From Vicingaceae bacterium (GTDB lineage Bacteria; Bacteroidota; Bacteroidia; Flavobacteriales_E; Vicingaceae): 64,000 nucleotides of DNA. The stretch covers positions 496,001 through 560,000 of the forward strand of contig JAGYIE010000003.1 in assembly GCA_018402765.1 (NCBI GenBank), written 5' to 3'. This document shows, in pieces, positions 63,560-64,000 of this stretch. How positions within the stretch are numbered: the stretch's first letter is position 1; each line of letters starts with the position of its first letter. Below the pieces are notes generated by a model. The model was given only the letters and a program-made list of their open reading frames with translations, did no database searches and had not been told where the DNA came from. The translations under genes were made by a program, and so were the position numbers.

Positions 63560-63890
63560 TTTTCATTACCAATGTAGATAATAGGGACGTAGTTCTAATA
63601 CATGCAAATTTTTAATCTGAACAGAAAAAAATAAATCACAAAGTATGAGTAAAAGGGCAATTTCCGGAACAATACAGTTGCTAAATCCCTTTTCAAGACA
63701 ATTAAATATGCATGCTTCTGTAGCTTTAAATTTACTTCAAATCAACTGTAATTTAATTGTTTAAATGACAACATCAATTGTTACAACACCAAAAGAATTC
63801 CATACTAAATTAGGTTATAATACGCCTTTAGAGCTGCAATTAGAAGAAGAAAATTATTTAAGCAAGCGGCTTAAAAAAATAGTCATATAG
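63560..63890 (+). pseudogene. IS3-family transposase, eroded C-terminal half
   Basis: Several frames together carry the end of an IS3 OrfB. A degraded segment reads KIT, KYE, stop, KGNFRNNTVAKSLFKTIKY, matching the family core KGNCWDNAVAESFFKTLKYE with the catalytic Glu changed to Lys. Then CYNTKR, a frame change, and EFHTKLGYNTPLELQLEE match the usual YNxKRxHSxLGYxTPxExE end. At least two stops and one frame change prove it is dead. Upstream of 63570 a weak match to the HSDRG region may exist. Confidence 0.65.
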
Positions 63891-64000
63891 GATGGAGGTA
63901 TTGCACCAATAAATTTTAAAGACATTAAATACACTTGAAAGAATTTTATTTGACTTTGATAAAGCGTTCAAAAATGATAAGCTGATAGGTATTCAAGTAG

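Overview
The window is bacterial chromosome from an AT-rich member of the Bacteroidota, probably a free-living or aquatic flavobacterium-like or cytophaga-like lineage. The evidence is the repeated TAnnTTTG -7 promoter box, C-terminal type IX secretion (T9SS) sorting domains, and families that are largely restricted to this phylum: DUF5683, the PUR-like DUF3276, DUF4199, DUF7935, choice-of-anchor L, and the long form of NusB. The order parA-parB-DUF5683-dapB is also typical. I see no tRNA, rRNA or CRISPR. One structural RNA is present, the signal recognition particle RNA.

Layout. 1-3436 (minus): dapB (cut by the window edge), DUF5683, parB, parA and an MBL-fold hydrolase. 3618-6924: a flavin reductase, a DoxX-like membrane protein, a PUR-like nucleic-acid-binding protein and an ABC exporter. 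7061-11607 (plus): leucine dehydrogenase, then nusB, DUF1573, yajC, ybbR and coaE. 11604-12893 is a decayed island holding pieces of an NAD(P)HX dehydratase, a RelE-like toxin, a nuclease-like protein and an IS1182 transposase; an intact DUF5694 lipoprotein follows. 14163-17621: pfkA and priA. 17620-18400: a four-helix-bundle (S23/IVP) gene enclosed by palindromic repeats. 18406-21350 (minus): fabD, a Bax-inhibitor-1 protein, folE and queD. 21501-32230: a YwqK/MORN protein, mnmA, several lipoproteins, a SPOR-like protein, an M49 peptidase, a META lipoprotein, truA and a second ABC exporter.

32455-34995 is a compact egtB-egtD-DUF427 operon, pointing to ergothioneine synthesis. 35214-36604 is an IS4-type insertion whose transposase is frameshifted. 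It sits directly upstream of a disturbed block: a secreted lipase-like T9SS gene with an in-frame amber stop, two tandem lipoprotein genes with a mosaic difference plus a third stub, and an outer-surface protein gene with an in-frame ochre stop. 41956-48198 holds a beta-barrel protein, a ferredoxin-type reductase, a choice-of-anchor L/OmpA protein, a Sua5/YrdC protein, transaldolase-like fsa and two gene relics. 48382-53722: SRP RNA, DUF4199, two glycosyltransferases, a HAD phosphatase, an inositol-monophosphatase-like gene and lgt. 53783-63156: a TrkH channel, a heptose-kinase-like PfkB protein, an aminotransferase, DUF7935, a VIT1-type transporter, hpt, adk, a PP2C phosphatase relic, obgE, a PAP2 phosphatase and crcB. 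The window ends in an eroded IS3 transposase.

The housekeeping genes are intact and densely packed. At least ten gene relics at different stages of decay lie between them, which suggests ongoing gene loss and IS turnover. The most unusual structures are the repeat-bounded S23 gene and the mosaic tandem lipoproteins. I found no clear multi-gene system that I could call new.
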